Shown: positions 13,338 through 25,800, numbered from the stretch's first letter. The stretch is 64,000 nucleotides of DNA from Anaeramoeba flamelloides (GCA_027625915.1 JANTQA010000008.1:6503501-6567500), one strand, 5' to 3'. Notes: generated by a model not told the origin, from the sequence alone. Program-made: numbers and translations.

Positions 13338-16300
13338 CTAAATATTCCTTATTTCGTTCAATAAATAATATACGTTTGTTATTTTTTTTACTTTTTTTAA
13401 ATCATAAACTGAAAATATGAATATGAATATAAAGATATAAAAGAATTTCAAAATTCTGAAATAAATTAAAAGAAGAAATTCAACTTGTTTTTTTTTTTTT
13501 TTTTTTTTTTGTTGATTTTTTTCTTGTTCTAATTTTTCACTTCTAAGTATTTCAAAATTTTGTATTGTTTGATCCATATTTTCAAATCTTTGGTTTTGGT
13601 ATCGAGTTCGAGTATTAAATTGTCTTCTGATAGTATTCTGAGATCCTGCTTTCACGAGGTTGTCTTGTCCATAAGTTAATTCCATTGCAAGCAATTTTGC
13701 ATGACCATTCATGAATTTTTTTGCAAAATCTTCGTTCACTTTGATTAAATTGGAAAATTCGGAAGCATAAAAGGATCGATGGATCCTACAAAAGGATTCA
13801 AAGATGGAAGCCCTGACGCCATAGGTAAATTTTTCAATAAATCGGTGTAAAAAAAAGTCACCAGTCATTACTTTGATTGCTTGTTCATACATTTCTTGTG
13901 CCTTTTCGAGATCCGAAGTTATATAAATTTGATATACAACCTCGGTTATTGGATCGCTATAGTATGGTCTTTGCTGCTTAATTAATCTTGCCAGATCTCT
14001 TGTATAATTTTTTCGTTTGGAATGTAAAAAGGTCGAGATGACTAAATATCTTAGGAGGTATGGGCAAATCGATGAAATTACTTCCACATAATGTTCATAA
14101 AAAAATTTATCTACAAATTGGGATGCACTTTTTTCATCAGAAGTGAAATAATAGCATAATGCCCAATGGAGTAGCCATGTTTTTTCTTGTAAAATTTTTT
14201 TTTTGCTCTTGTTTTTTCTGGATTTGTCAACTAAAGTTCGGAGTGTTTCGAATTCAAGTGGTAATCTTTCTCTTTCGTTAGGCAAAAGTAATAAGCATGC
14301 TACTTTACCCCATTGGATTTCAAGTTTGAGTGATTCTTCAGAACATAATAATTGGGTGATTTTTAAATATTCTAAAGACGTTAAATAATCCCCTCTTCCA
14401 TATAACCCTCTTGAATATTGTAATAATGAATTTACATTTTCTTCAGTTATCTATTAAGAAAAAAGAATAATTGGGAAATTATAAGAATTAAGAAAATTAA
14501 AGCATTAATAAATATTATTTTTCATGCAATTATATATTAATATATATAATATTTTTTTTTTTGGAATAATGAAAAAATAATTATAAGAATCCTAGAACTT
14601 AAAAGTAAGAACACAGGATATAAATAAAAACAAAATTTTTAGATTTTTTTTTTGATTCAGTTTGTTTCTTTTTGTTTTTTTTTTTTTTTTTAATAACCCA
14701 AATAACAAGTTAAATTGAAAAAAGAAAATGTTTAAATAAAGTCATTTTTTGTTCGTATTCGTTGTGTGATGATTTAGATCTGGTATTATTTTTATTTAGA
14801 AATCAAAATAAATAAAAAAATTTCTAAGGAATTGCCCAGTATATGAAAATAATCGTAAAATATTCTATGGAATTAAAAAAAAATAATGTTAATTTTAATA
14901 TTATTAATGAACAATAATATTATTAATATAAAAGATTCATCATTTTTATTTGCTCTAGTGGGTAATAAAGATGAGTTTGAATCTGTTAAAACGATATCTA
15001 AAAAGGGGTTTAGGAATTCGTGAAGTTCCGTAGAGTGGCGTATAGTGCCTATATTTTCTTGAGTTTTATGTTTTATTTGTTAAGTGTTCTAGGTTTTTTT
15101 GAGTTTTCTATTTTATTTGTGAAGTGTTCTAGGTTTTTTTTACTTTAGAAATAAACCGAAAATTTATTACAATTTTCGGTTTATTTCTAAAGTAAAAAAA
15201 ACCTAACGAAAATCTATTGATTTTCCAAATAAACAGAAAATATCAAGAAAACCTAACGGTGAATAAGTGGAATTTTAAACTACTCCTTTAAATTTCAATA
15301 AAAAATAAGAAAAAACATCAAAATTTTCTAAAAGAGTTTTTTTAAAAAAAAAAGATAAATAAATAAATAAAAATAATTTATTTTAAAATATGTAAAGTTG
15401 TATTAAAAAAGTGTGATAAAAATCAAATTTGTTAAAAAAATCCTGAAAATACAGTAGTACAAAATATCCATTCCCAGAGCATAAAGCCTGTGCTTCAAAT
15501 AAAAACCTGTGCTTTTTTTTTTTTTTTCTTGTTCAAATATAACATCTAATTCACTATTCAATAGAGTACCGTATGCCAAATCAATTTGAAGGTAAGCTCC
15601 ATGATATTTTGAGAAAATTTTAAATTGTGATTGAATTTGTTTAAAATCTTTTCGTAATTTTTTTCAATTTATTTTTCAAATTACACAGCATTTCCAAATT
15701 TTTGTGAACAATTCACACATTTTTCACAAAAATAAATGAAAAATAAAATCTCACAAATTAAAAAGAAAAAACGTCTTTTTGTTATTCTCATGAGCAAGGT
15801 ATCATGTTGAAAAAAATTATTTTTTTTTGTCTGGGCGTCAATATCATATATAATGTGATCTCTTTTTTGAAAACGATTCACAAAAACGGTCACATTTTGG
15901 GATGTGAATTCATAAAATAACTAAATTGTGAAAATCTCGTGAACTAATTTTTTTGACCACTGATTCTGCTTTAATAGTGTATTCCAGGCAATCTAAAATT
16001 CTATTTTTCACTTTTTTTTTTCCTGTTGTTTTCACGTTTTTCTTCACATCAGTAACATTTTCAGTAACAACATTCACAAAGAAAAAAAAATTCAGAGCAA
16101 GGGCCGAAAGTGGTCAATTTTTGTCTATTAAAAACTATGTAACAAATCATTTTTTCGATTGTTTAATTTTGTGAGTTCACATTTCGAAATGTTACCATTT
16201 TTGTGTCAATAATTTGGTTTAAATCTTGGAAATTAAAAAACTATTACTTTTCAAGATTTCTCAATATTCATTTTTAAAGACGAGAATACGAGTAATTTTT

Positions 16301-18332
16301 ATTTTCTATCATTTAGCTGTGAAAAAATAAAATGAAAATGCTGTGTAGTGTTTTGTTTTATTGATCAAAATTTTCTCTAAAATTAACTCTGTTTTTGAGT
16401 TAATTTTCCTATTTGATCTTTGATTTTTTAGAATTTCTTTTTAAATAATAGAACTTTTTGAAACCAATGTCGTCTTGATTAATTGTTTTTTGTCGGTTTC
16501 TTAGATCATTTAATGTTTAAGCTTTTCTTTGAAAAAAGAAACACACTTTGTAATTTTGAAACACGGATTTACCATTTTTGCATGGGTTATTTTAACAAAC
16601 AGTGGTAAACTCAAGTTTGTAATCTAATTTATAGATACTTTTTGAAAACTATTTTGTAGCATTCATACAAAATGACATTAACTTTAAAATTAACTGAATA
16701 TAAAACATATTCAAAATATAAATATTCTATGATCAAGCCAAGTGAATTTGAGATATAATTCTATTTTGTTTGGAATTTATTATAAAATCTGTTAAATTCG
16801 TATTAGTGATTACATTTTGTTTAGTTTGGATATTTTTCCAACCAATTTAAGCTCAATGGTTTGGTTGATTATTCATAAATTTTCTCAAATTTTGTAGGGA
16901 GTGTTTCTTTTTCTTATCGTTATTATTTTTTTGTTTTTTATTTTTCATCCATTCTTTTTTGGTTTTTGGAAACTAAAACAGAAAAAAAGACCAAATTAAT
17001 ACAAACCAATATGAAAAGGCGTTGTTAGAACAAAATGGTTTGGACTTTGTCGTTTTTGAATTGGATCTTGGAAATTTAAAAAGAGAGATTCTTAATAATA
17101 TTTATTCAAAAAGAAATGAATAATAAATGGTCTGCTTTTTTTCTTTTGTGATTTGTAACTAATCTGTTAGAATTCAAAGTGCTTTTTTGATTTTTGGTTT
17201 ATTAATTTGTTCTCCTTATTTGTTAAAGATTTGGATCATTAATTTCACAGTAAAAGAGAAAATATATTGCGGATTTATTAAGGGACTAGTCTCTATTAAT
17301 TTTTTTACCTAAATTTAATAGAGATTGAGAAAATTTTTCGCCAATGACATAGATTTGCAAAACCCTGTTTATTTTCAATATTAAACTTATTTCTAGATAA
17401 GGAATCCTTATTTAGAAATTGGTCTAAAAAAATAATAATAGAGACTGGTCCCTTAAAAAGAATAATATGGTTTTTTTTTTTATTTAACTTTGGTTCCAAT
17501 TAAAAAAGATCCTATTGTTTGTTTAAAATGAAAAAATGAAAGGTTTGGAATTTTAACACCAAAGTGTTCTATTTGGGCTGATAAACCTTAAATTTATGGA
17601 TACTTTTTTAAAAGTTTTGGTTTACACTTTTTGAAAAAGACTCTGTGTGTGGGTGGGGTATTTGTTTTTCATTTTGATGAGGGTTGTATTAGTTTTTATT
17701 AAAGATCGAAAAGAATTGTTAAATTAAAGAGGATCCTTTGTTGTTTCAGAAATTTCAAAAAACAAACAAAAATTTGAAATTAAAAAAAAAAAAAAAAAGC
17801 AAAAATAAAAATAAAAAATATTCTTTTGAAAATGAAAAGGGATCGTAATTGGATCAAGAAAATTTTCACAATTAATTTTGGTTTTAGAAATTAAAATCGG
17901 ATCTTGTCTTGGACTTGATTTAATTTTCAAAAAAACAAAAAGACGAGAAAAAAGAAAAATAATTACATTGTTTTCTTTTTTAAGTTGTTCGATCGAAGTG
18001 TCTTTCTTAGGGTTTACAATTTTTGGTAATAATTCGATGATTGGTTTTGAAAGCTTGAGCCAATTGTCGAATTGTTTTAAGAATTTTGAATTTTTTTCAA
18101 GCATTTCTTTTGGGACTGTTTCTGTTTCATTGATCTCTTTATACATTTTGATTGTGTCCTCGTGTCTATTAGTTTTTTGAAGAACATTTAATTTGAAAAT
18201 AGCAAGATTTTTTTGGTTTTTGTTGTTAAAATCACGTTCTCCAAGGAACTTTATGACTAAAAGGACGAAATGATCATCAAGAAATTTTGAGACGGAGCTT
18301 GTGAGATCGTATTTTGAACCTAATTCTTCCAT
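13338..18332 (-). CDS. EIF3E: Translation initiation factor eIF3 subunit E (INT6)
   Basis: Exon 1 is 18332-17967 (122 aa); exon 2 runs from 14450 to a stop at 13338, joined in phase 0 across a 3.5 kb intron. Exon 1 matches the eIF3e N-terminus (KYDLTSSVSKFLDDH, then FK.NVLQKTN). The junction reads LKKENN-ITEENVNSLLQYSRG, which fits the family. Exon 2 carries the helical repeats and PCI domain: TWLLHW (about 213-218), CPYLLRYL, DPITE (288-292), DFFLHRF (320-326) and ESFCRIH (340-346). The protein is a structural eIF3 subunit that helps recruit mRNA to the 40S ribosome in the cytoplasm. The C-terminus is uncertain. After LEQEKNQQ comes a Lys run encoded by a 20-plus A tract and a hydrophobic tail unlike the family. 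A further intron starting after the poly-Lys, with acceptors near 13462 or 13418, would give a shorter, more plausible end. Confidence 0.93.
14993..15255 (+). repeat. Hairpin-bearing element (family 3), copy 1
   Basis: It shares sequence in inverse orientation with 52836-53115, starting at GATATC and including the GAAGTTCCGTAGAGTG region. It carries a perfect inverted repeat at 15132-15203: 33-base arms around a 6-base loop (TATTAC), with arm core TTAGAAATAAACCGAAAATT. No coding capacity. The likely nature is a small non-autonomous foldback element. Confidence 0.75.
17278..17456 (+). mobile_element. MITE-like element family 1, copy 1
   Basis: 179 bp with terminal inverted repeats starting TTAAGGGACTAGTCTCTATT and ending AGAGACTGGTCCCTTAA. 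An internal palindrome, TCTAGATAAGGAATCCTTAT, is followed by TTAGA. Related copies are at 26021-26199 and, inverted, at 60091-60266. There is no open frame. TTAA at both ends would suit a piggyBac-type target, but this is not proven. Confidence 0.8.
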
Positions 18333-21211
18333 TTTAAAAAAATAAATTGAATTGTAGAATGAAAAAATATCTTTTGAAAATCTTTATTTGTGATGAAAGA
18401 ATGAATGGTTTACAAAACAGTGTAGTTTCCTCTCACTTTGTTAAAAACCTAACTTTGTTATTTTTTTGATTTTGTTAATTAATAAATGAAAAACCGAATA
18501 ATGATAGAAATATTTTTGTTAAAAAAAGACACACTCAAAACCAGAGAGTGTTTTTTGCTTCCCTTTCATGGTACCCTATTTCCAAAAATCTCCCTTTTGT
18601 TTCTAATAGATAACCAAAGTAATAATTGAATTTGGTAAAAATTTGTGGAATGAATAGAATAAAATTCCTTGTTTTCAGATAAATTTAATATTTTAGGATT
18701 TAGAAACTCAAGATATAAAATTTCTTTAGTCCACTAATGACTCATTCAAATATCAAATTAGGGTATTATTTCTATATTCTTTAAAACAAGAAATAATGGT
18801 TATCTCTTTATTTAAAAGCAGAGAATAGTTTTTAAGGCATTTGAATCACATAACGCTCAACACCACTGGAATGTGTTAAAGTTTATTCAAAAGTTTATTA
18901 GCGCTTAAAAGCCCAAACTTTTGGTAATTATTGGGTTTTTTGTTAAAGGTACTCAAATATTTTATAAGGGATCTACTTTTGGTTTGGAAGGAAATATTTT
19001 CCTTTTGTGATTAATAAATGAAAAAAATCTCACAATTAATTTTAGAATTAATTCAAAAAAATTTTTCCATATATCAAATTGAAAAATAAAGTGAAAAATC
19101 AAATAGCCCAAGGCCAAACCCACTTTTAAATCCATTTTCCGAAAATAAATTATGGTTTTAAAAAGTTAGATCCTTTTTTTCTTATTTTTGAAAAGTTCAA
19201 AATTTAACATATTTCTGAATTATTTAAAAAAAATTATTTTCTTTGAAGAAGAAAGAAATCGGTAATAGTATTATCTGTAAAGGAGGTCCACTAAAAAACC
19301 CTATAAAATAAAATCACTAAGTTTTGAAATAATCCAATATAAAAAATCCACTTAAAATCAAAAAAAAAAAAAATAATAATTATTTTAAACTTATAAAAAT
19401 AAAATTTTTTTGATTCAAAGAACAGTTCGAAAAATTTTTTCTTTTCATTGAACAAAAATACAGGAAAAACAATCAAACTTTAAGATTAAAAAATCTACCA
19501 AAACACTTTTTTATAACCTGTAAAATTCAACTTATAACTTTTATAAATACCTTTTAATTTTATTTTTTTTTTAATCAATTATTAATAAACCTATCTAGAT
19601 TTTTTTAAGGGGGTTATTAATAGATCAAAGATTAAATATATGAATAGGCTTTACATTTATTTCTCAATTGTTTTTAAATATTTTCAAACAAATTAAATAA
19701 ATTCATTATAATCATTCCATTAAAAAAAAAAATTAGATATATCTTCTCAAATAACTGATTTCATTCATAACAATAGTTTTGCTGTTTACACTCTTAATAT
19801 TTGGAAAGGTATTTACGTAATCTTTTAAATTTCAAGAATTTTTTTAAATATTTGTGAATAAAATACATAATCTATTTTTTTAATTCTTCAAGATTCGATA
19901 TTTTATTTATTTTTCTGTTTTTTTTTTAAAGAAGATGTTTATTTGATTGTTTATTTGTTAATAAAAACTCCCAGAAATTATTAAAAGTTAGATTTCTTTA
20001 AAATAAAAATTATTTGTAAATTTTTCAATTTCTAATTTGATCAAAAAATAGAAAAAAAAAAGATGATCCAGTTCTTTTTGACTGAAAATTTAAATAGTAA
20101 CAATTGAACTCTTTTAAAAATGATAATCCATTTCTCAAGAGTTGATACCACTGTTCCAAGGCTACCATAAAATTTTAAATAAAAAACAATTGATTTTTCT
20201 ATTTAAATTTTCTATTTTCAAAAAATTCGGAAATAAGAGTTATTATTCAAAAAAAAAATTCAATAAAAGAGCTATTATTCAAATTTTGAAAAATTAAAAA
20301 AAAAATTCAAGATCCCATGAAGAACTTAAAAATTATTGGTCCAAAAAACTCCAAAAAAAATATCAATATTTACTGATCTTTAAAAATTTACCATTTTTGA
20401 ACAATATTTTAAAGTGCTTCATGAATCTTCAAAATTTTTTTTTTAATTTTTCAAAATTTGAATAATAGCTCTTTTATTGAATTTTTTTTTTGAATAATAA
20501 CTCTTATTTCCGAATTTTTTGAAAATAGAAAATTTGAATAGAAAACTCAAATCTGTTTTATTTAAAATTTTATGGTAGACTTGGAAAGACTGTAAATCAA
20601 GGTTTTTATTGAGTATGTTATCTCATTTAATAAATCCTTATTACCTTTAAAAAAAAAAAATAAATAAATAAGAGTTAAAAGCAAGTAATTAAATTCAGAA
20701 TATTTGTATTAACTCAAAAAATTAAAGAAATCAGAATAGAACGTAATAAGTTATAAACATTTAAGTAAAAGGATTGATACTAAACCAAATATTAATGCAT
20801 TTGAGAGGAAAAATAAAATAAAAAATTATACTAAAACTCAAAACTTTTTTATTAGTTTTAAAAATCCTCAATTCTTTATGTTGCTAAGAATAAGGTAATT
20901 TAAAGCAAATTAAGGTTTTTAAATTATATTAAAATTTGAAAACTTTAATTATTCAAAAGTAGAATAAAAGTTATTAACACTAAGATCAATTTTCAATGAA
21001 GATAAATATTTAAAAGTTCAAAAAAGTATATCAAGAGAGATTATTCATAATCAAAATAGCACTGGATTTCATTCATTTTAGTAAAAGTATATAATAATTA
21101 AACTTATTAGGATAAAAAAATAAAACAAGTAAATTTATCCCAAACCCCCACCTAATTAACTTTTATATTTTATAGGAAGACGGAAAAAGGGTCTAATTTG
21201 CCTTCTTTGTC
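18333..21211. other. Intergenic region between eIF3e and the bZIP gene
   Basis: Upstream of the eIF3e start and downstream of the bZIP stop (both minus strand). It contains the strong fold-back at 20162-20578. No other gene or RNA was recognised. Confidence 0.6.
20162..20578. mobile_element. Fold-back element with roughly 160-bp inverted arms
   Basis: The left arm (20162-20321) and right arm (20417-20578) are inverted copies with a long central block that matches exactly, covering TTCGGAAATAAGAGTTATTA and AATAAAAGAGCTATTATTCA. They are separated by a loop of about 95 bp. The ends share CTACCATAAAATTTTAAATA. There is no coding potential. The high arm identity suggests a recent insertion or ongoing arm homogenisation. 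Confidence 0.8.
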
Positions 21212-22192
21212 TTAATAATAATTTATTTGCAAGGACTGTGTTTGTTTTTTTTGGATTTTTCGTCTTTTCTTGGGCTTATTTAATGCGCCACTTAAATTGT
21301 TTGTGTTTCTTTGGGGTGTAATAAAGTCCGAATTGGTAATCGCAGAAAGCACAAGATCTTTTAGTTTTTTGATCTCTTCTTTGAGTTTCAAATTTTCTGT
21401 TTCCAGTTCTGAGAACCTCTCAACAACTTTGTTTTTTTCATCCAAAATTTCTTGTGCCCTTAATTCAAGTTTCTTCAAATACTCCTTTTGTCTTTGTCTT
21501 GAGTTTCTTGCAGAAACACGATCACGAATTCTCTTTCTTACTAAACGATCCTCATTTGAGAGATTCGCTAACTCTTCTTTTGAAAGCTGTCGGAGTTGCT
21601 TTTTTTCATATTCAGTCATTTCAATGTCTAAAGTACACAACTGTGCTCTTTTTCTTTTTGGACGAAGTGCCAATAATTCTGGATCAAGATTTTTTTTGGC
21701 TTTTTTAGGTATCTTTTGCTTGGCTTTTTCTGTTTGTTTATTCTTTTTTTCTGTTTTTTTCTTCTTATTTTCTGTTCGCTTGATTTTTTTTTCTGTTTTT
21801 TTATTCTGTTTTTTTGTTTTGGAAATGAAACTTGATTCGCCAACATTTCCCCCTTTATTTTCTTGTGTTTGTTCACACTTTCTTTGAATCATTGATTTGA
21901 TTTGTTCACTTTTTGTTATGTCATTTTTAGGCTTGCAAAAAAGTCGCTCATCTGAAAAAAATGAATCAGTTATGGGAAAATTTGAGAGAATATTTGTCAT
22001 ATTTTCATTTAAGTCTGGTAGTGTATCTTCGTTCGTTTCTCTTTTTATTGTTGTGTCGATTTGCTTTAAAAAAAAGTCCTTGTCATTGGATGTCTGAGAA
22101 TTATCCCAAAAGATGTTTGCGCAATTGCTTTGAAAAAAAGATTCTATCTCACAAGTAATTGGAAAGTCATCAGAATTTGTTTCATGGTTCAT
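21212..22192 (-). CDS. bZIP transcription factor with atypical basic region
   Basis: Single exon, 326 aa, ATG at 22192. Residues 1-120 are acidic/polar and could form an activation region. Residues 125-167 are a Lys/Glu-rich tract (KKTEKK repeats) that may serve for nuclear import. The bZIP domain spans about 216-284: basic region RKRIRDRVSARNSRQRQKEY, then a zipper with heptad positions L242, I249, V256, L263, L270, L277. The spacing of Arg232 to the first zipper Leu (nine residues between) is canonical. The position that is Asn in nearly all bZIP proteins (Asn-x7-Arg) is Asp224 here (codon at 21523-21521). Overall it resembles ATF/CREB-type factors and should act as a nuclear dimer. The family call is firm; targets are unknown. 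Confidence 0.92.
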   Translation of the reverse strand: MNHETNSDDFPITCEIESFFQSNCANIFWDNSQTSNDKDFFLKQIDTTIKRETNEDTLPDLNENMTNILSNFPITDSFFSDERLFCKPKNDITKSEQIKSMIQRKCEQTQENKGGNVGESSFISKTKKQNKKTEKKIKRTENKKKKTEKKNKQTEKAKQKIPKKAKKNLDPELLALRPKRKRAQLCTLDIEMTEYEKKQLRQLSKEELANLSNEDRLVRKRIRDRVSARNSRQRQKEYLKKLELRAQEILDEKNKVVERFSELETENLKLKEEIKKLKDLVLSAITNSDFITPQRNTNNLSGALNKPKKRRKIQKKQTQSLQINYY

Positions 22193-24689
22193 GGACTATT
22201 TCAATGTTTTTAATTTCAAAGAAATAGGATTTAAAAGAAATAAATGTTTAAAAATTATTGAAGAAATATTTGAGAATATGAAGAGTGTTTTTTGTACTTG
22301 ATGAAAATTTTAAAATCGGAAATTAAGGTCAAACCTAATTGCAATCATACAAGAGGCCTTTAATTTGAGTGACTTTGATGAGATAAATTAATATCACCAA
22401 AAAAAATATTTTTCTGTTAATTCTCTTTTTAATTTGGTTTATTTTTTTATTTTGAAAAACCAAAACGATTCAATTAAAGACTCAGTGTTACAAATGAGAT
22501 ATTTTATGATTTTAGTGACATTAAATTCAACTTTACATTTGGGTTTCTTAGATCTAAATTATTATTTGTTTTGAAACAAAATAAATTCTTTTTTTTTACT
22601 GAGAACGCAAAATATTCAAGGAAATTGCAATCCTTTGGAATATTAGTTTTTTTTTCTTTTTATGAAATTAAAAATCTGATTCATGAATTTTACGAAGCAG
22701 ATGTATCAGTTTTTATTCAATTATTTTTAATTGTTATCCAATGTCTATTGGAGTTTGATATACATTCTTGGAAAATTAGTTTGGATTACTTGTTTTCGAC
22801 AAAGCATAAACAAATTAAATTTTAAATCTCCAAAAAAAAACAGGAAAAGTTAGGTTGATGAGATGTTTTTGGGTTTTAATTGGTTTGTGAAGTGTTAATT
22901 TTTTTTTTTTTTTTTATTAAGAAATAGACTTTCTGAAATTGAATTATAACTTTATCCCTTTTTAAGGTAAAATGTTTATTCTACAAATTTTGAATGTCTC
23001 AGTTTATTTAGAATTGATTTGTGAAAATCATTTCTTGAGTTAAATATATTTATTATTCAATTAAAAATAAGAGATGGATATACCTCTTAGTAGAATATTT
23101 TTACATTTCAATTTAAAAAATGAAAATCAACAAAATAATCATAAAAATTATCAAAACAAATAAAAAAATCTTTTATTTATTGAGCGTCTCTGTAGCATTA
23201 TACACAATTAACTCTTCATTACTCGGGTTTTATTTTTCATTCTGAAGTACAAAACCTATCATGAAATTTTTTTGGGAAACTAATAGGTATTTTTGGTAAT
23301 TTCAATATGAAATAAAAATATATATTTTGAAATCCACTTTATTTTGATCCAATATATCAACGAGAAACAGAAAATACTTTTTAAAAAATCAAACAATATT
23401 CCATTATTTTAAATGATCTAATTTTTTTTTTTTTGAAATTTTATTGTGTAATTTATGTTACTTGTTTTATTTAAAATGATATATTTTATGGAATTTAATT
23501 TATGTAAAAGATATTATGTAATTTCTGTTCTGAAATACAATTTTTTAATATTTTTTTTTTTTTTTAACAAATTAAAATCTAAAGTAAAAATGATAAATTT
23601 GAATAATTTATAAACCATTATAAAAAAATGAAATCCCAAAATGGCTCAAGATAAGTCTACGGGAAGTAATCTATTTTTAAAAAACCCCATAATGTGTAAT
23701 AAAATGGTTTTAGATTAACAGGTTAAAGTGAATAACAGATTGTTAATTAGGTCTTATCCCAGGTACAAAATGATTGGACAATTAAAGATTTAACTCTTTA
23801 TTTGCTTTGTTCCTTTTCTGAAATCAAACAAAGAATGATATTTTGAATCCAAAGTTTCAATATTTATTATAAAACGTAAAAAAAAAAAATTTAATAAGGA
23901 TCCCATAATTACAATTTTTAAAAATGTGACCTGACTTGTCTCTTATAATAGGAAAATAATATTAAAAATTGGTAGTCAAAACTTAATATAAATAAACTTT
24001 ATTTAAATTTAAACTTTTTATTGAAATTTAAAAATTATCATAGTTGGTTATTTAATATTAAATGAACTGATAATTTATCTTATAGTTAAATTAATGTTAT
24101 AGATTAACTTGAAAATTTTCATAAATTAAATTGTCTAAAATATATAATTATAATTCTTACAAATGTTATTGAAAATACTTTTTTTGAATTTAAAAATATA
24201 TTTTCATTATCCTAAGTTAAAAAAATTAAAATTATGTTTTTAAGAATTAAAAAAAATAATTTTTGTCGAGTTATTACGACATAAAAAATTAAAGTTTAAA
24301 AAAATATCAAGGTACAACAAAGTTCCAAATAGGGGAATTCTTATTGGAAATTTTTTTTTACATAAAATATTTTCCGAAAATTAACATTTTGCTCTTTTAA
24401 TGTGCTTTTTTTTTTTTGTATCAAAAATGTGCTCAAGTAAACTATTTTTTAAAAATTTTGACTCACTTTATAATGTTAATGGGAGTCTTTTTGAGCTTTA
24501 TTACAGTATTCTTAACAAAAAATATTTTCAAATTTTTAGATCAGAATCATTTTTTCGAATTTTGCAAATTTTAGTTTTACTTTTTCAAATTTTTGTTTTT
24601 CTTTTGTTTTTCTTTTGTTTTTCTTTTTATTTTTCTTTTTCTTTTTTTTGAAAAATTAATCTTTTTCTTTTTTTTTTTTAACGTAGATC

Positions 24690-24800
24690 ATGTGGAAAAA
24701 AAAGAGATCTTCGAAAAGACAAATAATCACTAAGAAAATTGAGACTATGTAATGTCTTTGAAAATGAATTTAATTATTCATAAAAAATCTTTTTTCCAAC
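24690..24800 (+). repeat. Dispersed repeat pair, copy 1
   Basis: It shares GAAAAAAAAGAGATCTTCGA, then AAAATG, TGTAAT.CTTT and ATTCATAA in the same order with 25705-25800, about 1 kb downstream. The upstream C/T-rich tracts also resemble each other, so the duplicated unit may be longer. Nature unknown. Confidence 0.5.
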
Positions 24801-25704
24801 TTTTTTTCAGTAAAAGTTCAGTAATAAAAAAATAGTAATGCTCATTTCAAAAATTGTGACTCAATTTTTTTTACTTTTGGTTTTATTTTTTTTTTAATTT
24901 TTAATATATCAGGCTTTTATATATTTAGAATAATTCAAAAGTGAATTACAAACCATATTTAGTTATTAATGGTTCTTGAATATAAAAGGATAATATTTTT
25001 TACTTCAATTTATTATTTCAGGTGAGTTACAATTTTTAAAAAAGAGTTTAATATGCGTAAAAGGGGTACTTGTTGTATGGATATTTTTCCGAAATTTATT
25101 TGATAATTTAAAGATTAATAAGAAAAAGTTAAGAATAAATTTATAATTTAAAACAAAAAAACTTTGGAAATACTCATAATTAAAAATTTTCGTAGAAACA
25201 CACTGAATATTTACACACCCCAAAAAAAAAAATAAAAACAATAAAAAAAAAATAAAAAGAAAAAGAAAAAGAAAAAGAAAAAAGAAAATTCTGATGATAA
25301 AAATATTCGTGAAACAATAAATTTGAAAAACGTTTTCCCTTTATTACAAGTCACCTTGTTATAATAATTTGATACAAAAATTAACATAATTTTCCGTTAT
25401 TTATTCTATATTTTATTCAAAAAAAAAAAAAAAAAAATAGATATAAAAACATTTTTTTCTATAAATTTTTTTTTTGGTACAACAACAAAAAAAATGTAAA
25501 GATTTTTCTAAAATAAAATCTTTTTCAAAAATTTAAAATCTCTTGAGGTTGTTATTGAAAGTGGTTTTGTTGTGTTGTTTCTTGATTCTTATTAATTTTT
25601 TTTTTTTTAAGTTTTAAGTTTAAATCCTCTTTTCATGATTGAATCTTTTATTGTTTTCTATTTTTTTGTTTTCTTTTTTGTTTTTTTTTATTTTTCAATT
25701 TATA

Positions 25705-25800
25705 TAGAAAAAAAAGATCTTCGAAAATGACAATGAAAATCAATAAAATGACAAAATGTAATACCTTTTAAAATATAGATATTCATAAACAAAATAAAAT
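25705..25800 (+). repeat. Dispersed repeat pair, copy 2
   Basis: Partner of 24690-24800: AAAAAAAAGATCTTCGAAAA, then AATGTAATACCTTTT and ATTCATAA. Confidence 0.5.

Larger units (their letters stand above)
14451..17966 (-). other. Giant intron of eIF3e (3.5 kb)
   Basis: Donor GTAATT at 17966-17961, acceptor AATAG at 14451. It contains the hairpin element at 14993-15255 and a TTAAGGGAC-ended element at 17278-17456. The stretch 15680-16200 has many TCACA/TGTGA words on both strands but no clear fold. No nested gene was recognised. Confidence 0.8.

Noticed and set aside
17724-17966. Extension of eIF3e exon 1 beyond Asn122 to the stop at 17724
   Set aside because: The extension diverges from the family right after a GTAATT donor, whereas splicing to 14450 restores the eIF3e alignment in frame.
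21270-21887. 205-codon plus-strand frame opposite the bZIP gene
   Set aside because: Antisense shadow of the Lys/Glu-rich bZIP coding sequence, giving Phe/Ser-rich nonsense.
22571-22825. 84-codon open frame upstream of the bZIP gene
   Set aside because: Hydrophobic, Phe-rich reading with no domain and no splice partner found.
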